From: Winogradskyella arenosi
Lineage (GTDB): Bacteria > Bacteroidota > Bacteroidia > Flavobacteriales > Flavobacteriaceae
Direction: 5' to 3'
Length of the DNA: 64,000 nucleotides
NCBI RefSeq assembly: GCF_003337305.1
Contig: NZ_QPJO01000001.1
Coordinates: forward strand, 955,203 to 1,019,202
The stretch's first letter is position 1; the number at the start of each line of letters is the position of its first letter. The notes beneath the pieces were generated by a model that did no database searches, was not told where the DNA came from, and was given only the letters and a program-made list of their open reading frames with translations. Below are positions 27,004 to 35,907 of the stretch, in pieces. The position numbers and the translations under genes are program-made.

Positions 27004-28247
27004 GCTTTTGAAGCTTTAAAATAAGCCATAATTTTATGTACAGCGCCACGATGACTACGGATATAGGTTTGCGTAATATCGCCTTGATTTTGCCTAACAG
27101 TGTCGTTGTTAATTAAGTTTTCAAGCGTATTTGTAAACGCTTCAGGAGTAGCAACGCTCGTCACACCACCCAATGTAATAAGGGCTTTAGCTTCAGGGAA
27201 TTTTTCGTAATTCTTACCAATAATAATAGGCATACCAAAAACGGCAGGTTCTAAAATATTATGTAATCCCGTAGCTCCAGCGCCACCACCAACGTAAGCG
27301 ATGTCTGCGTAGCTATAGGCCTTACTTAAATAGCCTATGGTATCTAAAATAAAGACTTGATACTGTTCTAAATGGTCTGCTGATTCCAATTCAGAGTAGC
27401 TTATGGTTTTAACCTTTAGTTGTGCTTTTAATGAAGCGATATAACTCGGTTTTATATTGTGAGGCGCAATAATATATTTAACATCAGACGTGATAGACTG
27501 GTTGATGAAATCGAGATATAATTTATCATCTTCAGGCCAAACACTTCCAAAAGTAACACAGCGATTTTGAGCTTTAAAAGTGTCTATAAAATCAATCCTA
27601 TTGTCTATATCTAATTGGTTAGAAACACGATCAAAACGGGTGTCTCCAGAAACGGAAGTGTTAGTATAACCGATATTACGGAGTAAGGCTTTAGAATTTT
27701 CATCTTGGGTAAAGATATGGTTGAAGGCTAATAATGCCGATTTCATATAGACGCCATACCATTTGAAAAATGCTTGGTTGTCTCTGAATACGGCTGAAAT
27801 TAAAACCGCTTTTAATTTGCGTTTTTTTAATTCGTGTAAAAAATTAGGCCATATTTCATACTTTACGAATACGGTATAATTAGGATGAACCAGATCTAAA
27901 AATGTCTTAGCATTGCTAGGTGTGTCTAAAGGCATGTAAACAACAATATCTGCAATTTTAGCGTCCTTTCTTACCTCATAGCCCGAAGGAGAGAAAAAGG
28001 AAAGGACCACCTTGTAATGAGGGTATTGCTGCTTTAAAGCTTCAAACACCGGAAGGCCTTGCTCATACTCGCCTAATGAAGCGCAATGGAACCAAAAGGT
28101 TTGGTCGGTAGGTGAAATGGCCTGTTTAAGTTTTGAAAAAGTCTGTTTTCTTCCCTTAACGCCCTGATTTAATTTAGAATTGAATAGAGCAGCACATTTT
28201 ATAACCCAACTTGCGATATAAATTCCTATGGAATAGAATAGTTTCAA
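27000..28247 (-). CDS. waaA: 3-deoxy-D-manno-octulosonic acid (Kdo) transferase
   Basis: This 415-residue enzyme attaches Kdo from CMP-Kdo to lipid A precursor at the inner membrane. The N-terminal anchor segment is LFYSIGIYIASWVIKCAALF, followed by the catalytic-Glu region WFHCASLGEYEQGLPV, then VVLSFFSPSGYE. The GT-B C-terminal half has VTFGSVWPED and the donor-binding GGGAGATGLHNILEPAVFG. The length is normal. The start codon is TTG (28245-28247 on the plus strand reads CAA); no in-frame ATG lies upstream and the anchor begins straight after. It converges with the M20 peptidase gene, overlapping 4 bases. Confidence 0.93.
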   Translation of the reverse strand: MKLFYSIGIYIASWVIKCAALFNSKLNQGVKGRKQTFSKLKQAISPTDQTFWFHCASLGEYEQGLPVFEALKQQYPHYKVVLSFFSPSGYEVRKDAKIADIVVYMPLDTPSNAKTFLDLVHPNYTVFVKYEIWPNFLHELKKRKLKAVLISAVFRDNQAFFKWYGVYMKSALLAFNHIFTQDENSKALLRNIGYTNTSVSGDTRFDRVSNQLDIDNRIDFIDTFKAQNRCVTFGSVWPEDDKLYLDFINQSITSDVKYIIAPHNIKPSYIASLKAQLKVKTISYSELESADHLEQYQVFILDTIGYLSKAYSYADIAYVGGGAGATGLHNILEPAVFGMPIIIGKNYEKFPEAKALITLGGVTSVATPEAFTNTLENLINNDTVRQNQGDITQTYIRSHRGAVHKIMAYFKASKA

Positions 28248-28291
28248 AAAAAAAGATTTGTGCTAAAATACATTTCTTTCAATTAATTACA

Positions 28292-28322
28292 TTGCCATAG
28301 CGCTTACAATTTCGTATTTTCG
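28292..28322 (+). promoter_or_regulatory. Possible promoter of the DegT-type aminotransferase gene
   Basis: TTG (28292-28294) is followed by 20 bases and TATTTTCG (28315-28322), a one-base variant of TAnnTTTG. The predicted start is near 28329, about 43 bases before the ATG. Confidence 0.4.
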
Positions 28323-28371
28323 CTTAGAGCTTTTTGCTCATCTATTTAAGATTATAAATGTAAGCTTTACA

Positions 28372-29526
28372 ATGAAAAAAATACAAATGGTTGACCTTCA
28401 AAGTCAATATGCCAAAATTAAAGATATAGTAGATCCATCGATTCAAGAGGTCATGGATAGCGCCGCTTTTATTAACGGACCCAAAGTTCATGAATTTCAG
28501 AAAAATCTTGAAGATTATTTAGGGGTTAAGCATGTTATTCCTTGTGCTAACGGTACCGATGCTTTGCAAATTGCCATGATGGGCTTTGGTTTAAAACCAG
28601 GCGATGAGGTAATCACTGCAGATTTTACGTTTGCCGCTACAGTAGAGGTGATTGCGTTATTACAATTAACACCCGTCTTAGTTGATGTTGATCCGGTAAC
28701 TTTTAATATTGATGTGGAAGCCATCAAAAAAGCGATTACACCAAAAACAAAAGCTATAGTACCGGTACACTTGTTTGGATTGCCAGCAAATATGGATGCT
28801 ATTATGGATTTGGCTAAAGAACATAATTTATTCGTTATTGAAGATAATGCCCAAGGCATTGGTGCCGAATATACACATCGCGATGGTTCTAAAACTAAAA
28901 CAGGTGCGATTGGTCATGCGGCATCAACATCGTTCTTCCCTTCTAAAAACTTAGGATGTTATGGTGATGGCGGTGCTATTTTTACTAATGACGACGATTT
29001 AGCGCATACTATTAGAGGTATTGTAAATCACGGGATGTACGAGCGTTACCACCACGATGTGGTTGGGGTAAACTCACGTTTAGATTCTATCCAAGCAGCG
29101 GTTTTAAATGCAAAATTACCGCATTTAGATAACTATAATGCAGCTCGTCGTCGTACAGCTCGAAAATATAATGAAGCCTTTAAAAATCATAAGAATATAA
29201 TTATTCCAACAGGTTTAACGACCTGCGAAGGCATTTGTGATACTTGCGATTGCCATGTGTTTCATCAATATACCTTAAATCTTGTTGATGTTGATAGGGA
29301 TGCTTTGGTAGCGTACTTGCAAGAGAAAAATATCCCTTGTGGGGTCTATTACCCAATTCCTTTACACCGTCAAAAAGCCTATAAAGATGAGCGTTATAAT
29401 GAAGCAGATTTCAAGGTGACTAATGCTTTGGTAACGTCTGTAATCTCATTACCAATGCATACAGAATTAGACGATGAACAAATTACTTTTATTACCGATA
29501 CGGTTTTAAATTTTATCAATTCATAG
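28372..29526 (+). CDS. DegT/DnrJ/EryC1/StrS-family PLP-dependent sugar aminotransferase
   Basis: This 384-residue cytoplasmic enzyme transfers an amino group to a nucleotide-activated keto-sugar. The family start is VDLQSQYAKIKDIVDPSIQEV. ANGTDALQIAM binds PLP phosphate, VIEDNAQGIGAEY contains the PLP ring-binding Asp, and Lys192 in FFPSKNLGCYGDGGAI forms the Schiff base. A Cys-rich insert (TTCEGICDTCDCHVFHQY) in the C-terminal third is a notable feature. It is followed after 90 bases by galE on the same strand, consistent with making amino sugars for surface polysaccharide. Which sugar is used cannot be told. Confidence 0.9.
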   Translation: MKKIQMVDLQSQYAKIKDIVDPSIQEVMDSAAFINGPKVHEFQKNLEDYLGVKHVIPCANGTDALQIAMMGFGLKPGDEVITADFTFAATVEVIALLQLTPVLVDVDPVTFNIDVEAIKKAITPKTKAIVPVHLFGLPANMDAIMDLAKEHNLFVIEDNAQGIGAEYTHRDGSKTKTGAIGHAASTSFFPSKNLGCYGDGGAIFTNDDDLAHTIRGIVNHGMYERYHHDVVGVNSRLDSIQAAVLNAKLPHLDNYNAARRRTARKYNEAFKNHKNIIIPTGLTTCEGICDTCDCHVFHQYTLNLVDVDRDALVAYLQEKNIPCGVYYPIPLHRQKAYKDERYNEADFKVTNALVTSVISLPMHTELDDEQITFITDTVLNFINS

Positions 29527-29616
29527 GACACGTTTAAAACCGTCAAGATGTTACGATCATGGCGGTTTAACAAACTTAGGAATTTTACATTGAACGAACG
29601 CAATAAAGAAAAAAAC

Positions 29617-30636
29617 ATGAAAATTTTAGTTACAGGTGGTTTAGGTTTTATAGGATCGCATACCGTTGTAGAATTACAAAATGAAGGCTATGAGGTTGTT
29701 ATAATAGATAATTTATCTAATTCTACGATTGAAGTTTTAGATGGCATCACCGCAATTACCAATAAAAAACCACTTTTTGAGAAATTGGATTTAAAGGTGA
29801 AGGCTGATGTTCAGGATTTTTTTAAGCGTCATACGGATATTCAAGGGATCATTCACTTTGCGGCCAATAAAGCGGTAGGAGAGAGTGTTGCCGAACCTTT
29901 AATGTATTATGAAAATAACATTAGCACGTTAATTTATCTGCTTCAGGAATTAAAGGGCTTAGAGAAGAAGAATTTTATTTTTAGCTCGTCTTGTACGGTT
30001 TATGGTCAAGCTGATGAATTGCCTATTACTGAAAATGCACCGGTTAAACCAGCCGAATCTCCATACGGAAATACCAAGCAAATAGGGGAGGAAATTATTA
30101 GAGATACCTGCCGTGTTAATGGCGATATTAAAGCGATTGCTTTACGTTATTTTAACCCTATTGGTGCTCATGAATCTACCGAGATTGGAGAACTACCTAT
30201 TGGAGTGCCTCAGAATTTAGTGCCTTATATTACACAAACAGCTATTGGAATGCGCGAGCAACTTTCTGTTTTTGGTGGTGATTATCCAACCTCAGATGGA
30301 ACTTGTGTAAGAGATTATATTCATGTAGTGGATTTAGCTAAGGCACATGTGGTAGCACTACAGCGCTTGTTGGATGTTAAAAATGACTCTAATTATGAAT
30401 TCTTTAACCTAGGGACCGGAACAGGAAGTACGGTTTTAGAAGCTGTACAATCTTTTGAACGTGTTTCTGGAAAGGCCTTAAATTATAAAATTGTAGACCG
30501 AAGAGAAGGTGATGTTACTGCGGCCTATGCAGAAACGTCTAAAGCCAATAGCGTGTTAGGTTGGAAAACGGAATTAACATTAGATGACGCTATGGATGCG
30601 GCATGGAAATGGGAGCAAAAAATAAGAAGTAAATAA
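29617..30636 (+). CDS. galE: UDP-glucose 4-epimerase
   Basis: This 339-residue enzyme interconverts UDP-glucose and UDP-galactose. The NAD-binding motif GGLGFIGS is at residues 7-14, and the catalytic residues Ser124/Ser125 (IFSSSCTVYG), Tyr150 and Lys154 (SPYGNTK) are present. Other GalE motifs are ALRYFNPIGAH and GTCVRDYIHVVDLA. The open frame reaches back to 29548, but the 23 extra residues are basic and unrelated to the family; Met at 29617 opens directly on MKILVTGGLG and gives the normal length. It probably supplies UDP-galactose for envelope sugars and could also serve sugar catabolism. Confidence 0.95.
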   Translation: MKILVTGGLGFIGSHTVVELQNEGYEVVIIDNLSNSTIEVLDGITAITNKKPLFEKLDLKVKADVQDFFKRHTDIQGIIHFAANKAVGESVAEPLMYYENNISTLIYLLQELKGLEKKNFIFSSSCTVYGQADELPITENAPVKPAESPYGNTKQIGEEIIRDTCRVNGDIKAIALRYFNPIGAHESTEIGELPIGVPQNLVPYITQTAIGMREQLSVFGGDYPTSDGTCVRDYIHVVDLAKAHVVALQRLLDVKNDSNYEFFNLGTGTGSTVLEAVQSFERVSGKALNYKIVDRREGDVTAAYAETSKANSVLGWKTELTLDDAMDAAWKWEQKIRSK

Positions 30637-30658
30637 GCCTTTCAACGGCTTTCCTTTT
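30635..30658 (+). terminator. Weak terminator after galE
   Basis: AAGCC and GGCTT pair around TTTCAAC, followed by TCCTTTT. The stem is short and overlaps the galE stop codon. Confidence 0.45.
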
Positions 30659-30692
30659 AAAATAGAAGAAAACCCATTGTGGCGACTTAATG

Positions 30693-30720
30693 TTAATAAT
30701 TAAAAAATCTTAATTATTAA
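30693..30720. repeat. Perfect AT-only inverted repeat
   Basis: TTAATAATTAA (30693-30703) and TTAATTATTAA (30710-30720) are exact inverted copies separated by 6 bases. It lies between galE and the small gene at 30881. It could be a protein-binding site, but an 11-pair AT palindrome is also possible by chance in such AT-rich spacer DNA. Confidence 0.35.
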
Positions 30721-30827
30721 ATGTGTAATGCAGCTTAGGGTTAACTAAGAATATGCTAAGGGTTATGGGGTCTCATTTTTGATGTCATAATCCAATAGCT
30801 TGTTAATCAGTATTTAACATTGATTTC

Positions 30828-30858
30828 TTGGAGTTGGTCATCTAAATTCGTTACTTTG
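30828..30858 (+). promoter_or_regulatory. Probable promoter of the small 63-residue protein gene
   Basis: TTG (30828-30830) is followed by 21 bases and TACTTTG (30852-30858), close to TAnnTTTG but one base short. The expected start near 30865 is 16 bases before the ATG at 30881. Confidence 0.5.
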
Positions 30859-30880
30859 TACGGAATGATAATTGAACAAC

Positions 30881-31072
30881 ATGAAATTGATTAGTATTAA
30901 AAGAGAGACCAAAACAGAAGGTCGATTCACCAGAAAAATGGGCGCATTACAAACTAATGTGACTTACATCAAGAAACAATTTTTAAGTATTCCTTACAAA
31001 ACGCTTCACAAATATCGTGAAACGTACTACGGCGAAGTTAAAGACTGCGAAGACTGCCTATTAGCACGTTAA
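30881..31072 (+). CDS. Small basic protein of unknown function (63 aa)
   Basis: The ATG at 30881 gives 63 residues, starting MKLISIKRETKTEGRFTRKM; a TTG three codons upstream is possible but less likely. The protein is basic, has no signal peptide or membrane segment, and ends with a CxxC pair in KDCEDCLLAR. Mixed codon use, its own promoter-like sequence and a clean stop support a real gene. Similar small proteins occur in flavobacteria as far as I recall, but I know no function. A metal-binding or nucleic-acid-binding role would fit the charge and cysteines but is a guess. Its stop overlaps the end of convergent lspA by 4 bases. Confidence 0.65.
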   Translation: MKLISIKRETKTEGRFTRKMGALQTNVTYIKKQFLSIPYKTLHKYRETYYGEVKDCEDCLLAR

Positions 31073-31572
31073 TCTAACGCTTTTTCTTTTTTCTTATTGG
31101 TAAACACACCACTGAATAGAAGCATAACCATCCCTGTTGTTACCGATAAATCGGCAACATTGAAGATTCCGGTTCTAAAGACACCACCTAAATTAATGTA
31201 GAAGAAATCTGTTACTTGGCCAAATACAATACGGTCAAATACATTGGCAATACCACCTCCTACAATACAACAAAAGGCAATAAGACTCAGTTGGTCTAAG
31301 GATTTAGTTTTAAGAATGTAATAGACAACATACCCTAATACAAGGGTGGGTAAAATAAGAAGAAACAACAATCTTAGTGTTGGATTCATATCACTACCCA
31401 TGCCTAAAAAGGCCCCTTTATTTTCAACCCAAATGAGCTGAAAATAGTCTTTGATGACATTGATTTGTCCTTTACTACCTCTTATCATCGTGGTTCTCAC
31501 AATGACCTTTGAGATTTGATCAATAGCAATATTGAAGATAATCAGTAGCGTTATAAAAAGATTCCTATTCAA
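31069..31572 (-). CDS. lspA: Lipoprotein signal peptidase (signal peptidase II)
   Basis: This 167-residue inner-membrane aspartic protease cleaves lipoprotein signal peptides after lipid attachment. Four hydrophobic helices are visible. The family motifs are NKGAFLGMG near residue 51, GGGIANVFDR at 105-114 and FNVADLSV at 137-144. The catalytic aspartates are Asp122 (QVTDFF) and Asp141. This enzyme is needed for the many lipoproteins of the sugar locus in this window. It follows fabD after 11 bases on the same strand and is probably co-transcribed. The C-terminus is Lys-rich, as in homologues. Confidence 0.95.
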   Translation of the reverse strand: MNRNLFITLLIIFNIAIDQISKVIVRTTMIRGSKGQINVIKDYFQLIWVENKGAFLGMGSDMNPTLRLLFLLILPTLVLGYVVYYILKTKSLDQLSLIAFCCIVGGGIANVFDRIVFGQVTDFFYINLGGVFRTGIFNVADLSVTTGMVMLLFSGVFTNKKKEKALD

Positions 31573-31583
31573 AGTTTTAGGGT

Positions 31584-32477
31584 TTAGGCGTTTGTATCTA
31601 AGGTTGCAGAAACTGTTTCTGCTTCGCGATTTATTTTCTTAACCAAACCTTGTAATACTTTACCAGGCCCTACTTCTGTAAATAAGCTAGCTCCATCATT
31701 AATCATTTGTTGTACAGATTGTGTCCAACGCACGGGAGCTGTAAGTTGTGAAATTAAATTAGCTTTTATTTCATTTTCATCTGTAATTGCAGATGCAGTA
31801 ACATTTTGGTAAATAGGACAGTTTGGTTTACTGAACGTTGTGTTCTCTATGGCTGCTGCTAACTCTTCACGAGCAGGCTCCATTAAAGGCGAGTGAAATG
31901 CACCACCAACAGGAAGCACAAGTGCACGGCGAGCGCCAGCTTCTTTTAAAGCCTCGCAAGCTTTATTAATAGCTTCTACTTCTCCAGAAATCACCAACTG
32001 ACCTGGGCAGTTATAATTGGCTGCAACCACTACACCGTCGATAGTTTTACAAACCTCCTCAACTACGGCATCTTCCAATCCTAAAACGGCAGCCATTGTA
32101 CTTGGTTGTAATTCACAAGCTTTTTGCATGGCTATAGCACGTTGAGAAACTAGCTTTAATCCATCTTCAAACGTTAAGGCCCCTGCAGCTACTAAAGCTG
32201 AAAATTCACCTAATGAATGTCCGGCTACCATATCGGGTTTAAAACTGTCGCCTAAAGTCTTCGCTAAAATCACCGAATGTAAAAATACCGCTGGTTGCGT
32301 AACTTTGGTTTCCTTTAAGTCCTCCTTAGAACCTTCAAACATGATGTCTGTAATATGAAAGCCTAAGATTGTATTGGCTTTTTCAAATAATTCTTGTGCT
32401 AATGGAGAGTTTTCATAAAGATCTAAACCCATTCCTGTAAATTGAGCTCCTTGACCTGGAAATATATATGCGTTCAT
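31584..32477 (-). CDS. fabD: Malonyl-CoA:ACP transacylase
   Basis: This 297-residue cytoplasmic enzyme loads malonyl groups onto acyl carrier protein for fatty-acid synthesis. The N-terminal FPGQGAQFTGMG, the nucleophile Ser88 in AGHSLGEFSAL and the catalytic His in GGAFHSPLM are present. QNVTASAI and FTEVGPGKVLQGL complete the domain. The length is standard. It heads a short operon with lspA. A TATTTTCG box on the minus strand (32505-32498) lies just upstream of the start, but its -33 element is poorly placed. Confidence 0.96.
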   Translation of the reverse strand: MNAYIFPGQGAQFTGMGLDLYENSPLAQELFEKANTILGFHITDIMFEGSKEDLKETKVTQPAVFLHSVILAKTLGDSFKPDMVAGHSLGEFSALVAAGALTFEDGLKLVSQRAIAMQKACELQPSTMAAVLGLEDAVVEEVCKTIDGVVVAANYNCPGQLVISGEVEAINKACEALKEAGARRALVLPVGGAFHSPLMEPAREELAAAIENTTFSKPNCPIYQNVTASAITDENEIKANLISQLTAPVRWTQSVQQMINDGASLFTEVGPGKVLQGLVKKINREAETVSATLDTNA

Positions 32478-33116
32478 TGTTATCTAAATTTATGATGCGA
32501 AAATAATAATAATTTATTTAAACAACTCCTATATAAAGTGGCATTCACAGCTTTAATTTTTAACTATTAAAACGGAGAAATAAACGGGCGATTCTGTGGT
32601 GTAATTTGGATACGTAGAGCTTTGTTTTCGTTTTATTTCTGAAGGACTTCAGGAAAATTAAAGCCTTAAGTATGTCGCTATGCTTGGTTTTAAAAGGAAG
32701 AACCTAAAAGAGTATCAGGTATTTAGAAAACGCTAAGAGTTGCATGTTGAAAAACCAGCATTCACGTTGTTGCGAATCTTTTTTAGGTAAATAATCTAAA
32801 GCGGGCGATGCCTTCTTATCAAATCATATTTGTCCTTATAAGAAGAACTAGGAATGAAAACTGAGTTGTACGAGGATGATAACTTGAGCCGTGACAAGAA
32901 CAACAGCAAGCGCTATAAATACCCCAATTAATAGAGAATTTTTTTTCAAAAGTAAGTAGGTTAAAGATTCTAAAACAATATTAAGCCATTGTTTAAACTC
33001 TAAAAAAAAAATGTCGTGAAGTGAGGAGTTTTGTGCGAGAAGAGTTTAAAAACCGATGTCGTTCATCGTTTAATATTACCTAAGAACCTTAAAAAAAACA
33101 GGATAAGATAATTTGC
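32478..33116. other. 639-base gap without a convincing gene
   Basis: This lies between fabD and the LytTR regulator gene. The plus strand shows only short frames. The minus strand has a 33-codon hydrophobic frame (entered separately). A run of ten A occurs at 33002-33011. I found no tRNA, riboswitch or clear terminator. The region could hold a small RNA or the remnant of a decayed gene. Confidence 0.5.
32848..32949 (-). CDS. Doubtful 33-codon hydrophobic small protein
   Basis: A TTG codon at 32949-32947 opens MKKNSLLIGVFIALAVVLVT, continuing hydrophobically to a stop at 32850-32848. It has the look of a single-helix membrane peptide: two lysines then about 25 hydrophobic residues. The same frame is open for about 30 codons upstream without an ATG, so it may instead be the tail of a degraded gene. 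AT-rich DNA easily gives such frames by chance, and no promoter or ribosome site supports it. Confidence 0.2.
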   Translation of the reverse strand: MKKNSLLIGVFIALAVVLVTAQVIILVQLSFHS

Positions 33117-33815
33117 TTATAGAGCGTTGTAAGCGTTCTTAAAAGCGGTCTTATAGGTGTTCGATATAGGGATTTCGTGCTCTGCAATATGGATTATAGC
33201 TCCTTTAACGCTGTCTATTTTGGTCAGTTTAACAGCGTAAGACCGATGAACACGGCAGACGTCTGTAAGTTTATTAGCGGTTATAAAACCGTCAATAGAA
33301 TCTCTTTTTAAATACTTTTTAGTGCTGGTGTGTATTTCTATATACTTGTCTGAAGAGGAAATAAAAAGAAGCTCTTCTTCTTTAACCTTATGCAATTCAT
33401 GACCTATTTTAATGGTAAAATAACTATGGTTAATGGCATATCTGTTAAGGACAATATTTATTGTAGAAAAAATATTAGCTTCATTAAATGGTTTTAATAA
33501 ATAGCCATCTGGAGTAAGTTTTGAGGCTTCTTTTACGGTGTTGGCATCTGCAAAAGAAGTGAGAAATATAAACGGGATCTGTAACTGCTCATTGATGTAT
33601 TTTGCAATCTCAAAACCTTGGTTGCTCCCATGCATGTTGATATCTAAAATAGCGAGGTCGGGTGGGTTAGTTTCAAGAGCTTTAATGGCGCTTTCTGCAT
33701 TGAAGGCAATAGCTGTAACGTCATAGCCTAAATCTTCTAAAATACTATTCAGCTGTTCCGAGATGAAAACATCATCATCTGTAATTAAAATTTTGGATTT
33801 AATGTTATCGGGCAT
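33117..33815 (-). CDS. LytTR-family response regulator
   Basis: This 232-residue regulator has a receiver domain at 1-120, with phospho-acceptor Asp58 in LAILDINMHG, the acidic pocket at 13-15 (TDDDV) and Lys in YLLKPFNEAN. A LytTR DNA-binding domain follows at about 135-232 (ELLFISSSDKYIEIHTSTKK, VCRVHRSYAVKL). It overlaps the 3' end of the upstream histidine kinase gene by 11 bases and should be its partner. Target genes are unknown. The long downstream spacer contains no obvious regulated gene. Confidence 0.92.
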   Translation of the reverse strand: MPDNIKSKILITDDDVFISEQLNSILEDLGYDVTAIAFNAESAIKALETNPPDLAILDINMHGSNQGFEIAKYINEQLQIPFIFLTSFADANTVKEASKLTPDGYLLKPFNEANIFSTINIVLNRYAINHSYFTIKIGHELHKVKEEELLFISSSDKYIEIHTSTKKYLKRDSIDGFITANKLTDVCRVHRSYAVKLTKIDSVKGAIIHIAEHEIPISNTYKTAFKNAYNAL

Positions 33816-35880
33816 GAAAGGTGATTTTTAGGTCGAATCCGTCGGAATTATCAATATCTAGCTTACCAAGTAATTGTCTAGTTGAAAGTGCATTAATTAA
33901 CTTTAAACCAAATGATTGACTCGATTCAATAGTGGTGCCTTCCGGTAAGCCACAACCATTATCCGTATATCGAAATGCAATGTCTTGTTCTAGTTTATCA
34001 ATAGAGATATTTACTTGTTTTTGGCTGGTTTTAGACCAAGCGTATTTTATACTGTTGGCAATTAACTCATGTAAAATAAGGCCTAAAGTTTGGGCTTGCT
34101 CAACGTCTAACCAAAGTTGAGTGCCGTGAACGGTAAAGGCATCGTCATCAGTCTTTATAGGGTCTAACAAGAGCTTTACAATGTCGTTAAAATAGTCCTT
34201 GACGTCAATTTGTTTATAATTCCCTTTAAGATACATTTTTTGATGTGCGAGTTGCATGGCATCAATTCGGGTTTTACTATCTATCAAGGCTTTTTTAGCA
34301 ATGTTATTCTCTGTGTTTTTAGATTTTAGATATAAGACAGAAGACACCACTTGCATATTGTTTTTAACGCGATGGTGTACCTCCTTTAATAAGATTTCTT
34401 TATCGTTTAAGGCTTCCTTTATAACCTTATTCTTTTTAGATAATACGGCTGCAATTTTCTTTTTTTGATGGTAAAAATAGGTGATGCATATAACGAGAAG
34501 AATAAGTATAATGATGCTAGAAATTGCCGTGTAGTTTCTTAACCTGTTTCGCTCTTCTTTTTTATCGTATTGATATTGAAGTAGCTTTATTTCATTGGCT
34601 TTATTGATACTATCGGCAAGGGACTTCTTCTGATAAATGTCTTGCATTTCTAATCGGATAATATCCCTTATCCCTTCCTCATTTCTTATTTGATTATTGT
34701 AGTTGTTGTAGGCTTTGTAATAGGTGAGTGCTTTTGTTAAATCACCTCGTGCTTCATAAGCTAAAGCTAAACCTTCACTTGCTAGTTTTAGAGGTTGCAA
34801 ATGGTGATTGTCTTTGGCTATGCGGTAAGCTTTTTGGTAGTATCTGTAGCTTTCGTCGTGCCGATTAAGTTTATGATCTATTTTCGCTGCAATGATATAG
34901 GCTTTATCTAAGTCTTCTTTAATTTTTAAATCTTCAAGCTGTGTAATAGCAAGTGTAATATTGACTTTGGCTTCTTTTAAATGGTTTTGCTGTAAATACA
35001 CCTCGGCTAAATTGGTTCTTACTTTGGCTTCAAGTAAGGATGCTTCAGTAGTTAAAGCCACACGAAGCGCTTCCTTATAATTTTGTAAGGCCCGATCGAG
35101 ATCGTTAAGTTCTAAATTTAATTCGCCTAATTTGTTTAAAGATCGAATTAGCCTGTTGTTATTGTTCAGTCTTTTTGCGTAAGAAATGGCCGTTAAATAA
35201 TGCTTTTGCGCAGTGCTGTACTCTTTTATAGAAAGGTTAATATTTCCTAAGTTCTCATAGATCGACGATTTAAATCCGCCAAACTTGTGTGTCGTACAAA
35301 AATGCAAGGCCTCTTGAAAAGTGGCTATACTTAATTTATATTGGCCTTGGGCTTCATAAATTTCTCCAATATTAATTTTAGCACGGGCATATTCTACATT
35401 GAGTTGGTGTTTATTGGCATAGTCCAAACACTTAAAATGATACTCTAAAGCGAGGTCAGAGTTGCCTTGACTGTTTTTTAAATTCCCGAGGTCACCGTAT
35501 AGTGTTGCGACCCCTTCATACATCTGGTTGATAAGGGCTAAGTCTAAACCTTCTTTTAAAATGCGCTCTGCCATATCAATCTGGCCTAACATTAAATAGG
35601 AATGGCCCAAAAAATGATGGGCTTGCGCAATTTTATCGTGTTGGGCTGTTGTTTTGGCTAAATCTAAATACTCACCACTAATTTTTAAGCCTTGATTGAA
35701 ATCTAAATAAACCGTTTTCCAACAACAATAACGATAAGCACTAAGCCTGTCGTCTACCGGAAGTTTATAGTATGAAGCAATTTGGTAGGCAGAGTCTATA
35801 AGCTGTTGTTTCTTAACAGGGACTTGACTGAATCCTTTTAGAGACCAACAGAGGGCTAATAAAATATAGACAAGTTTCAT
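33805..35880 (-). CDS. TPR-sensor histidine kinase (HisKA_2 type)
   Basis: This 691-residue protein begins with a signal peptide (MKLVYILLALCWSLKGFSQ). About ten TPR units follow in the periplasm to residue about 430 (for example AQAHHFLGHSYLMLGQIDMA). One membrane helix follows (AISSIIILILLVICITYFY), then a short coiled coil and a HisKA_2 phosphotransfer helix, EVHHRVKNNMQVVSSVL, with adjacent His502/His503. The C-terminal ATPase domain has ILHELIANSIKYAW (N-box) and YTDNGCGLPEG (G1 box). Such kinases pair with LytTR regulators, and its partner gene overlaps its end. The signal sensed is unknown; TPRs suggest a protein or peptide ligand. Confidence 0.92.
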   Translation of the reverse strand: MKLVYILLALCWSLKGFSQVPVKKQQLIDSAYQIASYYKLPVDDRLSAYRYCCWKTVYLDFNQGLKISGEYLDLAKTTAQHDKIAQAHHFLGHSYLMLGQIDMAERILKEGLDLALINQMYEGVATLYGDLGNLKNSQGNSDLALEYHFKCLDYANKHQLNVEYARAKINIGEIYEAQGQYKLSIATFQEALHFCTTHKFGGFKSSIYENLGNINLSIKEYSTAQKHYLTAISYAKRLNNNNRLIRSLNKLGELNLELNDLDRALQNYKEALRVALTTEASLLEAKVRTNLAEVYLQQNHLKEAKVNITLAITQLEDLKIKEDLDKAYIIAAKIDHKLNRHDESYRYYQKAYRIAKDNHHLQPLKLASEGLALAYEARGDLTKALTYYKAYNNYNNQIRNEEGIRDIIRLEMQDIYQKKSLADSINKANEIKLLQYQYDKKEERNRLRNYTAISSIIILILLVICITYFYHQKKKIAAVLSKKNKVIKEALNDKEILLKEVHHRVKNNMQVVSSVLYLKSKNTENNIAKKALIDSKTRIDAMQLAHQKMYLKGNYKQIDVKDYFNDIVKLLLDPIKTDDDAFTVHGTQLWLDVEQAQTLGLILHELIANSIKYAWSKTSQKQVNISIDKLEQDIAFRYTDNGCGLPEGTTIESSQSFGLKLINALSTRQLLGKLDIDNSDGFDLKITFHAR

Positions 35881-35907
35881 GGATTCAGGCGTTTTAATTA
35901 ACGCAAT

